DNA of 62,039 nucleotides, taken from contig NZ_QMEA01000023.1 of NCBI RefSeq assembly GCF_012912105.1, positions 1 through 62,039 on the forward strand, given 5' to 3'. The position numbers and the translations under genes were made by a program. The DNA comes from Brasilonema sp. UFV-L1 (lineage in GTDB: Bacteria > Cyanobacteriota > Cyanobacteriia > Cyanobacteriales > Nostocaceae). Position 1 is the first letter of the stretch, and each line of letters starts with the position of its first letter. A model generated the notes under the pieces. That model was not told the origin of the DNA. It did no database searches and saw only the letters and a list, made by a program, of their open reading frames with translations. Shown here one piece after another: positions 46,987-55,241 of this stretch.

Positions 46987-48285
46987 ATGGCTGGTTTAAC
47001 AATGCAATTGGCACTCGACTCAAACGAAAAATCTCAGGTTGTAGAACAACAGACTAGTCATCTAACACTAAAGTCACACCCTGCAGTCGTTTACAGTATG
47101 ACCTATGCGCTGAGCGGTACCGTGGGATTTTGTATTCCTCAGATATCGATAGATCCCACATATACGCAGCGCTTGCTGACTTTGCTGGCTAGTGAACCAA
47201 AGGTTATCACTCAGCAAGTGAATGACATCGCTGGTTCTATTGTCATTACTTACGAATCTGGGATCATGTCAGATGGTGAAATGCGTCTGTATTTAGCTCG
47301 TCTGATTCAATCTGCTAGCAACGAAGTGACAAAAGCAGCCCCCCAAAAGGCAATGCAATTGGCACTCGACTCAAACGGAAAATCTCAGGTTGTAGAACAA
47401 CAGAATAGTCATTCAATCGCAAAGCCACACTCTACAGTCGTTTACAGCATAACTTATGCAACTTCTGGCAGAGTAGGGTTCTGTGTGCCTCAGATATCGA
47501 TAGATCCCACATATGTGCAGCGCTTGCTGACTTTGCTTGCTTGTGATCCTCAAGTTATCACTCAGCAAATCAATGAAATTGCAGGATCTGTTGTCATAGA
47601 CTACAAACCTGGGATCATGTCAGATAGTGAAATGCGTCTGTATTTAGCTTGTCTGATTCAATCTGCGAGCAATGAAGTGACAATACCAGAACCTGAAAAC
47701 GTAGTCAGTTCATCCTCTGTATCCCAAACAGCCACTCGTCCAAGTGTTGCACAAGAAAAAGAGAATGGTGAACAACCTGTAGAGGCAAATGTCTTGTTTG
47801 AGCCCGAATTAGTTGGGATCAAAACATCGTTAGACTCTAAATTAGAATGGACAGGCATTTGTTGTGCTCCCAAACTCGTCAGCGAGGGAGTATCTCCTGA
47901 ACCTAAATTCGAGGAGGCGTGCAAAATCCCGACTCCACAAAACCAGTCCAATCATTCTCCACAAAAAATTTCGCCAAGAGCAAAGCAACCAGCAAAAGTA
48001 GCATACAGCATTGCTCATGCAATTCCAGGACGAATACGTTTTCGTATACCTCGAATAGCCAAAGACTCAAAATACGTCCAAAGGTTAAAAGCGTTGCTGA
48101 AAGCAGATCCTTTAGTCAGTGGCGATCGCATTAATACGAATGCAGCCTCAATTGTCATTACCTACAACTCTGGAACAATACCCAATTCCAAAAAGCGTTC
48201 TTTGAGCCTTCTCGAACAAGTCACATCGTATTTATCCAGTCTGATTCAGTCTGCTGCTAGTGATGCTGTAGTTTCTATCAGTTAA
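46987..48285 (+). CDS. Triple HMA-like-domain protein with internal duplication
   Basis: The 432-residue protein begins MAGLTMQLALDSNEK after GGAGG and lies 19 bp from the preceding gene. It contains three HMA_2-like units. Two are near-copies of 117 residues each (about 6-122 and 123-239; both contain LALDSN-K-SQVVEQQ and PQISIDPTY-QRLLTLLA). The third (about 336-395) has IAHAIPGRIRFRIPRIAKDS. The usual CxxC is absent. A linker of about 80 residues with some Cys lies between units 2 and 3. No membrane segment is seen. Cytoplasmic or peripheral partner of the ATPase next door is the reasonable guess. Confidence 0.8.
   Translation: MAGLTMQLALDSNEKSQVVEQQTSHLTLKSHPAVVYSMTYALSGTVGFCIPQISIDPTYTQRLLTLLASEPKVITQQVNDIAGSIVITYESGIMSDGEMRLYLARLIQSASNEVTKAAPQKAMQLALDSNGKSQVVEQQNSHSIAKPHSTVVYSITYATSGRVGFCVPQISIDPTYVQRLLTLLACDPQVITQQINEIAGSVVIDYKPGIMSDSEMRLYLACLIQSASNEVTIPEPENVVSSSSVSQTATRPSVAQEKENGEQPVEANVLFEPELVGIKTSLDSKLEWTGICCAPKLVSEGVSPEPKFEEACKIPTPQNQSNHSPQKISPRAKQPAKVAYSIAHAIPGRIRFRIPRIAKDSKYVQRLKALLKADPLVSGDRINTNAASIVITYNSGTIPNSKKRSLSLLEQVTSYLSSLIQSAASDAVVSIS
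47002..47703 (+). repeat. 351-bp tandem duplication inside the gene
   Basis: Two in-frame copies (47002-47352 and 47353-47703) each start with ATGCAATTGGCACTCGACTC and keep a 351-bp period, i.e. 117 codons. Both halves contain CAGATATCGATAGATCCCAC. Divergence is patchy, with long identical runs beside diverged ones, as after gene conversion. Confidence 0.85.
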
Positions 48286-48528
48286 CTAGAAAATAAACAA
48301 GCTCTGTTTTGGGAGTAGAGCACTTCAAATTCACGCATTCACGCATTCGCTGCCTACGGCACGCTACTAACACATTCAAAATTTTTGAGTTTATAACTTT
48401 GAGTTTTGAATTCAAGTCCCATGCTTGAAGGCTGTTGTCTTTGAGCTGCCTTATGCACTCTATCTGGGTCTTGCTGAGCAGACTTTCAAAAATTCCAAAT
48501 TGAACCAATCTTGTATGAGAGATAAGAA

Positions 48529-50796
48529 ATGCCAAAACTTAGTGTGCAACTACCATCTTCCGGAAGCCATGTATCCCAAGTAGCTGTAGCAGCAAAAAAT
48601 GGGATGTCTGTTATTGAGAGCAATGGACACTCAAATGGACACTCACAGAGCCAATCTGCCAAAGTTCCATACAATCTTGTGCATACGCTTCCAGGAAGAG
48701 TTAGGTTGCGAGTACCTCGCTTGCGTCGTGATGCAGATTATGCACAGCGTCTTCAAGTCTTGTTAGAAGCTGACGCCCTTGTAACAAGTGTACGGATCAA
48801 ACGTGCAGCGGCGTCACTCACGGTGACTTATAAATCCAGCAAAGTTTCAGAGACTAAAATACGTTTGCACCTGGGTTATTTAATTCAAGCAGCTAGTGAC
48901 GTCATCGTTCTCAAACCCCCCAAGCCACAACCTGCATCAAATGCAGAAGAAAAATCTTGGCCAGGAATGCAATTTTCGGTTTTAGCTACGGCTTTAGCTG
49001 TATTGGGTGGACCTTTCGGATTGTCTATTCCGCCTATCATGGTTGCAGGAAGCATAGCCCTTGCGACATTACCTGTTGTCAAACGAGCTTGGGAGGGGAT
49101 TTGGGATGAGCGAAAACTGAATATTGACTTTCTAGATTTTATGGCTATTGCCATTACCACAGTCCAGGGTCAGTTTCTCACGCCTGCGCTGATGTTGAGT
49201 TTAATTGAAATAGGTGAGAATATACGCGATCGCACAGCTCGTTCTTCAGCTCAGCAAACTTTGGATTTGTTAAGTTCTCTCGGACAGTTTGTCTGGGTGG
49301 AACGTGATGGCGAAAAAGTGGAAATTCCTATCCAAGACGTACAACCAGGCGATACAGTTATTGTTTACCCCGGTGAACAAGTCCCAGTTGACGGTACCAT
49401 CGTGCGGGGTCAAGCACTCCTAGATGAGCAGAAATTGACTGGTGAATCTATGCCAGTTTTAAAGAAAAAGGGACAAACCGTTTATGCTTCAACTCTCATG
49501 CGTGAGGGACGAATTTATATTTCGGCAGAACGGGTGGGTAATGATACTTGCGCTGGACAGAGCATTCGGTTAATGCAAGAAGCTCCCGTCCACGATACCC
49601 GACTGGAAAACCATGCCTTGAAAATGGCTCAAAAAGCAGTCGTGCCAACATTGCTACTTGGCGGAGCAGTATTTGCCGTAACTCGTAATCCAGCAAGAGC
49701 AGCCAGCGTCTTGACTCTAGACTTTGCTACCGGTATTCGTGTATCAGTTCCGACAACAGTTTTAGCAGCGTTAACTTATGCAGCGCGGCGTGGTGTTCTG
49801 ATCCGTAGCGGACGAGCGCTAGAAAAGCTTGCAGAAGTTGACACCATCGTGTTTGATAAGACAGGCACACTGACCAAAGGTGAAGTGGCAGTTGTTGGTG
49901 TCGCAAGTCTGAATGAAGCAACATCAATCACACGAGTGCTAGAACTCGCAGCGGCTGCTGAGCAACGTCTGACTCACCCAGTAGCAGAGGCGATCGTACG
50001 CTATGCTCAAGAACAAGGAGTAGAAGCGCCTTCTCGTAGTAAGTGGGACTATCAACTTGGCTTGGGTGTGCGCGCAGAGATTGATGGGGAAACTGTTTAT
50101 GTGGGTAGTGAACGCTATCTGCGTCAAGAAGGCGTTGAGATGAATCTCAATGGGTATCAAAAGCAGGCAACTTCGGCAATTTATGTTGCTAGCAATGGTC
50201 AACTTCAAGGTATAATAGAATATAGTGATATACCTCGTCCAGAAAGCCAAGAAGTTATCACAGCGCTTTTAACAGTCGAAGGTGTGGAAGTTCACATGCT
50301 GACTGGGGATAACAAACGAACTGCAAGCGCTGTGGCTGCTCAACTTGGAATTCCTCCAAGCAATACCCATGCAGAAGCTTTTCCTGAGCAAAAAGCAACT
50401 GTTGTTCGTCAACTGCACGAACAAGGTAAGACAGTTGCCTTTGTTGGAGATGGAATCAACGACTCGCCAGCTTTAGCTTACGCTGATGTTTCTGTTTCCT
50501 TCGCCAACGGTTCTGACATCGCTCGCGAAACAGCAGACGTAGTACTCATGCAGAATGACTTGCATGGTTTGTTGGAGGCTCTTGAAATTGCCCGTAATGC
50601 TAGGCAATTGATTCACCAAAATACAGGTCTGATTGCTGTTCCTAACATAGCAGCATTAGTGACGGCAGTTTTGTTTGGTCTTAACCCTCTAGCAGCAACG
50701 ATGGTTAACAATGGCTCGACAGTTGTGGCGGGAGTGAATGGTTTGCGCCCAATGTTCAAAAGCCGCAAGCAAAAAACTCTACCATCAGCAAGATGA
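48529..50796 (+). CDS. P1B-like P-type ATPase without CPC motif
   Basis: This 755-residue P-type ATPase has an N-terminal HMA_2-like domain (LVHTLPGRVRLRVPRLRRDA, about 50-110; no CxxC) after a His-containing GHSNGHSQS. The catalytic motifs are intact: TGES near residue 304, DKTGT near 443 (phosphorylated Asp), MLTGDN and GDGINDSPAL near 640. The membrane segment that normally carries CPC reads TLDFATGIRVSVP (about 396-408), so the transition-metal selectivity motif is missing. Membrane helices include LATALAVLGGPFGLSIPP near 150 and LIAVPNIAALVTAVLFGL near the end. The transported ion is therefore open. It is flanked by HMA-like and DUF5132-like genes. Confidence 0.92.
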   Translation: MPKLSVQLPSSGSHVSQVAVAAKNGMSVIESNGHSNGHSQSQSAKVPYNLVHTLPGRVRLRVPRLRRDADYAQRLQVLLEADALVTSVRIKRAAASLTVTYKSSKVSETKIRLHLGYLIQAASDVIVLKPPKPQPASNAEEKSWPGMQFSVLATALAVLGGPFGLSIPPIMVAGSIALATLPVVKRAWEGIWDERKLNIDFLDFMAIAITTVQGQFLTPALMLSLIEIGENIRDRTARSSAQQTLDLLSSLGQFVWVERDGEKVEIPIQDVQPGDTVIVYPGEQVPVDGTIVRGQALLDEQKLTGESMPVLKKKGQTVYASTLMREGRIYISAERVGNDTCAGQSIRLMQEAPVHDTRLENHALKMAQKAVVPTLLLGGAVFAVTRNPARAASVLTLDFATGIRVSVPTTVLAALTYAARRGVLIRSGRALEKLAEVDTIVFDKTGTLTKGEVAVVGVASLNEATSITRVLELAAAAEQRLTHPVAEAIVRYAQEQGVEAPSRSKWDYQLGLGVRAEIDGETVYVGSERYLRQEGVEMNLNGYQKQATSAIYVASNGQLQGIIEYSDIPRPESQEVITALLTVEGVEVHMLTGDNKRTASAVAAQLGIPPSNTHAEAFPEQKATVVRQLHEQGKTVAFVGDGINDSPALAYADVSVSFANGSDIARETADVVLMQNDLHGLLEALEIARNARQLIHQNTGLIAVPNIAALVTAVLFGLNPLAATMVNNGSTVVAGVNGLRPMFKSRKQKTLPSAR

Positions 50797-50866
50797 GATG
50801 GCTGTCTTAACGGCAGTACACTTAAAAACTTTGTAAAATTTTTCAGATCACAGGAGGAAAATAATC

Positions 50867-51175
50867 ATGGCACCCAAAATTACTGATTTTGTTGAAGACG
50901 CTGGCGCACCTGGCATTATAGCCGGTATTGGAGCAGTACTTCTAGCACCTGTCGTGATTCCAGTTGTCGCAGGTATTGGTAAACCTATTGCCAAGTCAAT
51001 CATCAAAGGCGGACTTGTTCTTTTTGAAAAAAGCAAGGGAGCTGTTGCAGAATTTGGTGAAAGTTGGGAAGACATGGTAGCTGAAGCAAGAGCAGAACTT
51101 GCCGAAGGAAGACAGCTACCAGCAGTTGATGTTGCTAGTACCTCTATGGACAATGTGTCCGATAACGGTGCATAA
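50867..51175 (+). CDS. DUF5132-like small membrane protein
   Basis: This 102-residue protein begins MAPKITDFVEDAGAPGIIAG and has one hydrophobic helix (IAGIGAVLLAPVVIPVVAGI, about 18-38) followed by an amphipathic acidic tail (AVAEFGESWEDMVAEARAEL). This matches the DUF5132 pattern, small proteins often found beside HMA_2/P-type ATPase genes. AGGAGG lies 6 bp upstream of the ATG. A subunit or regulator of the neighbouring ATPase is inferred, not shown. Confidence 0.8.
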   Translation: MAPKITDFVEDAGAPGIIAGIGAVLLAPVVIPVVAGIGKPIAKSIIKGGLVLFEKSKGAVAEFGESWEDMVAEARAELAEGRQLPAVDVASTSMDNVSDNGA

Positions 51176-51190
51176 CTTTTGATTCATTTG

Positions 51191-51217
51191 GTGTTCCTTG
51201 GCTGAGCCAGGGAACAC
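51191..51217 (+). repeat. Hairpin repeat after DUF5132-like gene
   Basis: GTGTTCCTTGGC (51191-51202) and GCCAGGGAACAC (51206-51217) pair with one G-T wobble around TGA, 15 bp after the stop. It shares its core TTCCTTGGC with the hairpin at 51965-51985. It may end the transcript or simply be a mobile palindrome. Confidence 0.6.
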
Positions 51218-51223
51218 TCAAGG

Positions 51224-51276
51224 AAATTTGTAATTCGTAATCATTTTTCTGCTCAATTGTGAATTACGAATTTCTT
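51224..51276. repeat. AATTCGTAAT/ATTACGAATT palindromic repeat
   Basis: Inverted copies AATTCGTAAT near 51232 and ATTACGAATT near 51262 bound about 40 bp. They are the same words as the ends of the 3924-4314 element, so the two are related members of a dispersed family. Confidence 0.6.
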
Positions 51277-51294
51277 AATTAGGAGGGTAGTTAA

Positions 51295-51873
51295 GTGTCA
51301 AAAAATGGTTATATTAATCTCACTAAAATGCCACAAATTCTTGATGAAAAATCTATAAAAAAAGCTTTTCAACCTATATCTACACGGGTTGTCAGTTCTA
51401 CCCCAGGAAGGCTGCGTTTGAGAGTTGCACATTCCCATCGTCAATCTGAGCAGATGGAAAAAATTGCCAATGCGCTACAAGCACATCCTAATATTAATCA
51501 GGTACGGACTAATGTTCAAAATGGCAGTATTGTCATCAATCACGATGGTAAGGATAGTCTGAAGGATGTTTTAGCGACGTTGCGTGATTTAGGAATTATT
51601 TTTGGTGATATTACACTAGGAAAATCCGAAGCAGCAGCAGAAGTATCAAATGCAGTTGTTGACTTGAATAAGCGAGTTAGACAAGCAACAAATAATGCTG
51701 TTGATTTGCGCTTTCTTTTTCCTTTAGGACTGGGTATGTTTTCTATTCGGCAGTTAGTGACTAGAGGGTTGCAGTTAGAAATTATTCCTTGGTATGTGTT
51801 GGCTTGGTATGCTTTTGATAGTTTTATAAAACTGCACGCTACAAGTCAAGTACAGTCAACTAAAGAGCCTTGA
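51295..51873 (+). CDS. HMA-like domain membrane protein
   Basis: The 192-residue protein starts at GTG (51295), with AGGAGG at 51281-51286 setting the start. An HMA_2-like domain (VVSSTPGRLRLRVAHSHRQS, then INQVRTNVQNGSIVINHDGK, about 26-90) is followed by an amphipathic stretch. One or two membrane helices follow (LRFLFPLGLGMFSIRQL and LEIIPWYVLAWYAFDSF, about 138-182). No CxxC is present. It ends the co-directional cluster and is bracketed by two related hairpins. Function unknown. Confidence 0.8.
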   Translation: MSKNGYINLTKMPQILDEKSIKKAFQPISTRVVSSTPGRLRLRVAHSHRQSEQMEKIANALQAHPNINQVRTNVQNGSIVINHDGKDSLKDVLATLRDLGIIFGDITLGKSEAAAEVSNAVVDLNKRVRQATNNAVDLRFLFPLGLGMFSIRQLVTRGLQLEIIPWYVLAWYAFDSFIKLHATSQVQSTKEP

Positions 51874-51964
51874 TTTAGACTTTGCCCCTTAAGCTGCATG
51901 GGAATGCCTGAAAGAAGGCTCCACCTCCCAATTATTATATTGAAGCGGAGTCTCAAGTTATGCA

Positions 51965-51985
51965 TTCCTTGGCAGAGCCAAGGAA
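51965..51985. repeat. Perfect hairpin repeat
   Basis: TTCCTTGGC (51965-51973) and GCCAAGGAA (51977-51985) pair perfectly around AGA, about 90 bp after the HMA-like gene. It is the sister of the hairpin at 51191-51217. Confidence 0.65.
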
Positions 51986-52034
51986 CGAGGAAAGTAGGTA
52001 GAGTCCTCATCCTACATTGGATTCGCGTTCATTA

Positions 52035-54866
52035 TTATCTCAGTGCAGCACAACTACTTGCAGGTGTTGGCTGCTCCCGTTGTATACCAGTCTTGGTGGG
52101 ATCATAAGCTACCAGCACGACCTCACCTTTTTCATTGAATATCCATCCTTGAGCCGGTACTATCTCTTTGGCAGTTGCACTGGTAGATGATTGCTTTTGT
52201 GTTGTACTTGTTGAACTCACTTTACTGGCGACAGGCTTGACTAAATCAACACGCACATTGTCACCACTAAGGACTTTATTTGGATCAGTTGGAAATCCGC
52301 CACGTCCAGTAATGATAAATTCGCCACCTCCTCGTAGACAAGGATTTTGAGCAATTTGCTGTGCAGGGTCAATGACAGTTTCTGATAATTCAAATAACCC
52401 ACGGGTGGGGTCAACATCTGGGATATTAATGTTGACAGTACCACTCAAGTCTGGATTGTTTTGGGAAATAGCAGTAATATCGCTTGTTGGTAATTGATTG
52501 GGATCTAAATCATCAGGACGTAACCTTTGCATATCTGTCTGAGTACGTAGCACTAATCCAAACAAACCTTGAGTTTTAATTGTAATTTTTCCGCCACTAC
52601 CGCCTTGAGCATTGGCACGGATATCGCTATTTTCCAAGGCGGCTAAGACATTAGTGTCAATAGTAATATTGCCGCCAGTAGCTGTGCCAGTAGCATCGGT
52701 GGTAATATTGCTGCCGCGACGCAATACCAAATCTCCAGAACGCAAGTTAATATTACCCAGCCCCGCTGTGGTGTCGGCGCTGATGGCTGCTTGGTTATTT
52801 AAACGGATAGAGTCTGCTGAAACTTCTAGGTTGCCTGCTGTGCCATTTCCTTCACTGCTAGCAGATAGTCTAGCGCCATTGGTGATAGAAAGTGACCTGC
52901 TGGTAATCTTGATGTTACCACTATCACCTATACCTCCAGGTTGTAGTGTGCTGTACACACCACTGCGATTTCCCTGACTATCCTGCCCATCAAAAACAAT
53001 ATCTTTGGCAGTAATTCTTACATTACCTGCATTTCCTTGTCCATAGGTGTTAGCAGTTAGCTGACCACCATTAGTCAAAACAAGTGATCCAGTCGTGATA
53101 TCGATATCACGACTATCACCTACTGCTTTGTATACATTGCCTACATTACTATCAATTCTGACATTCGTATTGCCAGAGTCATTATAGTTGCCTACATTGC
53201 TCTCAATACTGGCATTAGAGATATAGACGGCGTCCCTAGCTTCGACAAACACTCTACCAGTATTTCCCTCGCTAAACGTGTTAACACTCAAGAAAGAACC
53301 ATCAGTGAGGGAAAGTGTTCCAGTTTTGATGTTGATGTCGCCACCATTACCTTTAGCTGGCGGAAAACTTACACTGCTGTAGATGCGTCCCGTATTGGAG
53401 AGAGAGACAAAGTCCTTAGTCTCGATAAACGCGCTGCCAGCATTTCCTTCTCCATAAACCATAGGATCTATTACAGCGTAATCTGTGAGGGAAAGAGAGC
53501 GAGCTTTAATACTAATGTTGCCACCATTTCCTTTGCCTCCCTGAAAGACTGCGGTGACAATTTCAGGAAAGAACCCATTTTTTTCTCCAGCCATGTTGAC
53601 AGCATCACGCACATCAATATTCACTTCACCACTATTTCCCTGTCCAGAAGTACTGGCATTGATTTGAGCGCCGCCAGTTAAAGAGAGAGAACCAGCCGTG
53701 ATATTAATAGCACCACTGTTGCCCACCGCTCCAGGATTCACTGAGTTAAATACACCACTGGAAAATCCATTACCCACACCATTAGCAGAGACTTCATCCC
53801 TAGCTTGAATCGTCACGTTACCTGCATTTCCCTTCCCAGCGCTAGAAGTACTTACTTGACCACCATCTGTCAAGAAAAGCGATCCCGTCTTAATGTTAGT
53901 GTCACCTCCCTTACCTACACCGAGCACCGCATTCGCAATAAAGCTCCCATCAGAAAGAGTGATTGCTCCTGTCGCATCAATGTCAATATCTCCCGCCTTG
54001 CTGTCAGGTGAACCTTGCCCTGATGCTATCCCAGCTCGCAGTTTACTTACTTGCGTCATCTTGAAATTTTGGGCATTGACAGCAATACTACCGCCACTTC
54101 CACCGCGTACATTCACTTCCGCCCCTTTGGTTAGAGATACATCAGCTCGTACTGCGTTATCTGCAAAACTCAAACGTAAGGCATTGTTATTAACTTCTAG
54201 TCCTACTGTCCCTGCGCCTGACACTCCTCCCAACTCGACACGACTCTCTGGAGTCAGTAAACGTGCTCCATCAAGCTGCACATTGCCACCCACAAGTGCT
54301 AAGGTTTTATTCGGATCTACCTTAAGAGCGGCAGACTGATTGGTAATGTTTCCAGGATTGTCCCGATATCTCAACCCAATCGGAATATTGATAGTTAACA
54401 ACGGTGGTGCTTGCGGATTTGTAGCACTAAACTCAAATCCATTGTCAAACACGAAACTATTCGCCGTACTCCCCAAAAATGAACCACCAATTTGCAAACG
54501 TGCATTTGGTCCAAACATAATCCCTGCTGGATTGAGTAAAAATAAGTTTGCCTTGCCCTGCGCTTGAATCAAACCGTTAATATCAGAAACAGAACCACCT
54601 GTCACTCGACCGATGATGTTTTGCACATCAGTTGCATTATTAAAATTAGCCGAACCACCATTGGGAACAGAAAATTCTTTGAAGCTGTGAAAAAGGTTTC
54701 CTCCCCTTCTGGTTCCGTCATCAATGTTGAAATTTTTGCCATCAGGAGTAGTAACTGTGGTAGAAACAGTTCCATCAGAAGTCACTTGTTGCGCTGTGAC
54801 TGTATTTATAAAAGTGAAACTCCCTATGATGCACAGGGGTAAAGTGAGTAAGAAGAGCAAATGCAC
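52035..54866 (-). CDS. Filamentous haemagglutinin-type exoprotein (two-partner secretion)
   Basis: This secreted beta-helix protein of about 940 residues has a signal-like VHLLFLLTLPLCIIG...TAQ. The TPS/FHA secretion domain follows (SDGTVSTTVTTPDGKNFNID, SANFNNATDVQNIIGRVTGG and FLLNPAGIMFGPNARLQIGG). The body is rich in imperfect repeats of the form G-N-G-G-D/N-I-x-I-x-x-x-S-L-x-L-T-x-G. The end is typical for cyanobacterial members (CLRGGGEFIITGRGG; GWIFNEKGEVVLVAYDP). The GTG at 54866 starts at the signal peptide. The frame is open to an ATG at 54986, but those 40 codons translate repeat DNA. No TpsB transporter is in the window. Adhesion or surface function is inferred. Confidence 0.85.
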   Translation of the reverse strand: MHLLFLLTLPLCIIGSFTFINTVTAQQVTSDGTVSTTVTTPDGKNFNIDDGTRRGGNLFHSFKEFSVPNGGSANFNNATDVQNIIGRVTGGSVSDINGLIQAQGKANLFLLNPAGIMFGPNARLQIGGSFLGSTANSFVFDNGFEFSATNPQAPPLLTINIPIGLRYRDNPGNITNQSAALKVDPNKTLALVGGNVQLDGARLLTPESRVELGGVSGAGTVGLEVNNNALRLSFADNAVRADVSLTKGAEVNVRGGSGGSIAVNAQNFKMTQVSKLRAGIASGQGSPDSKAGDIDIDATGAITLSDGSFIANAVLGVGKGGDTNIKTGSLFLTDGGQVSTSSAGKGNAGNVTIQARDEVSANGVGNGFSSGVFNSVNPGAVGNSGAINITAGSLSLTGGAQINASTSGQGNSGEVNIDVRDAVNMAGEKNGFFPEIVTAVFQGGKGNGGNISIKARSLSLTDYAVIDPMVYGEGNAGSAFIETKDFVSLSNTGRIYSSVSFPPAKGNGGDINIKTGTLSLTDGSFLSVNTFSEGNTGRVFVEARDAVYISNASIESNVGNYNDSGNTNVRIDSNVGNVYKAVGDSRDIDITTGSLVLTNGGQLTANTYGQGNAGNVRITAKDIVFDGQDSQGNRSGVYSTLQPGGIGDSGNIKITSRSLSITNGARLSASSEGNGTAGNLEVSADSIRLNNQAAISADTTAGLGNINLRSGDLVLRRGSNITTDATGTATGGNITIDTNVLAALENSDIRANAQGGSGGKITIKTQGLFGLVLRTQTDMQRLRPDDLDPNQLPTSDITAISQNNPDLSGTVNINIPDVDPTRGLFELSETVIDPAQQIAQNPCLRGGGEFIITGRGGFPTDPNKVLSGDNVRVDLVKPVASKVSSTSTTQKQSSTSATAKEIVPAQGWIFNEKGEVVLVAYDPTKTGIQREQPTPASSCAALR

Positions 54867-54986
54867 TTTGCCTACGCTACACGATGCTCCAAAAGAGCCG
54901 CTTGACAGGGGCAATACTGCAAAGCAGCCGCTACGCGATCCTCCCCTTGGGAGCCGCGCAGGGCGCGATCGCCAATTATATTTCAT
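54867..54986. repeat. Repeat-derived DNA at the 5' end of the exoprotein gene
   Basis: GC-rich sequence with GAGCCGCTTGAC..., CGATCCTCCCCTTGGGAG and GCGCGATCGCC differs from the AT-rich surroundings. It is in frame with the exoprotein and would add about 40 unusual residues (Arg/Gly/Ser-rich) before the signal peptide. It looks like an inserted cyanobacterial palindromic repeat. Confidence 0.6.
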
Positions 54987-55084
54987 AAATTTAAAATGGT
55001 TGTTTATCTTATAAAAAAAATTCTAATTGAAAGGCTATTTCTTAAGGAATCAAAGTTAATCAATTAACATAATTAGCAAGCTTC

Positions 55085-55115
55085 AAAAAACCCCTGCCCG
55101 AAGTTTGGAGCAGGG
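55085..55115 (-). terminator. Intrinsic terminator of the SDR gene
   Basis: On the minus strand CCCTGC pairs with GCAGGG and is followed by GTTTTTTG. It lies about 125 bp after the stop of the SDR gene at 55242 and has both stem and T-run. Confidence 0.6.
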
Positions 55116-55241
55116 TAGTGGAAATGTATAACTTGAGGCAGAGCCTCTTTTAACTCATTCCCAAGCGGAGCATGGAAACAACAAAAGCCGGGGAGGGATT
55201 CCGACTGTATAACCAACGGAATAAGAAGCTCTAAAAAAGCC

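Noticed and set aside
47002-47703. Possible CRISPR or phase-variable array
   Set aside because: Only two copies, in frame, 351 bp long; it is a coding duplication. No CRISPR array was seen anywhere in the window.
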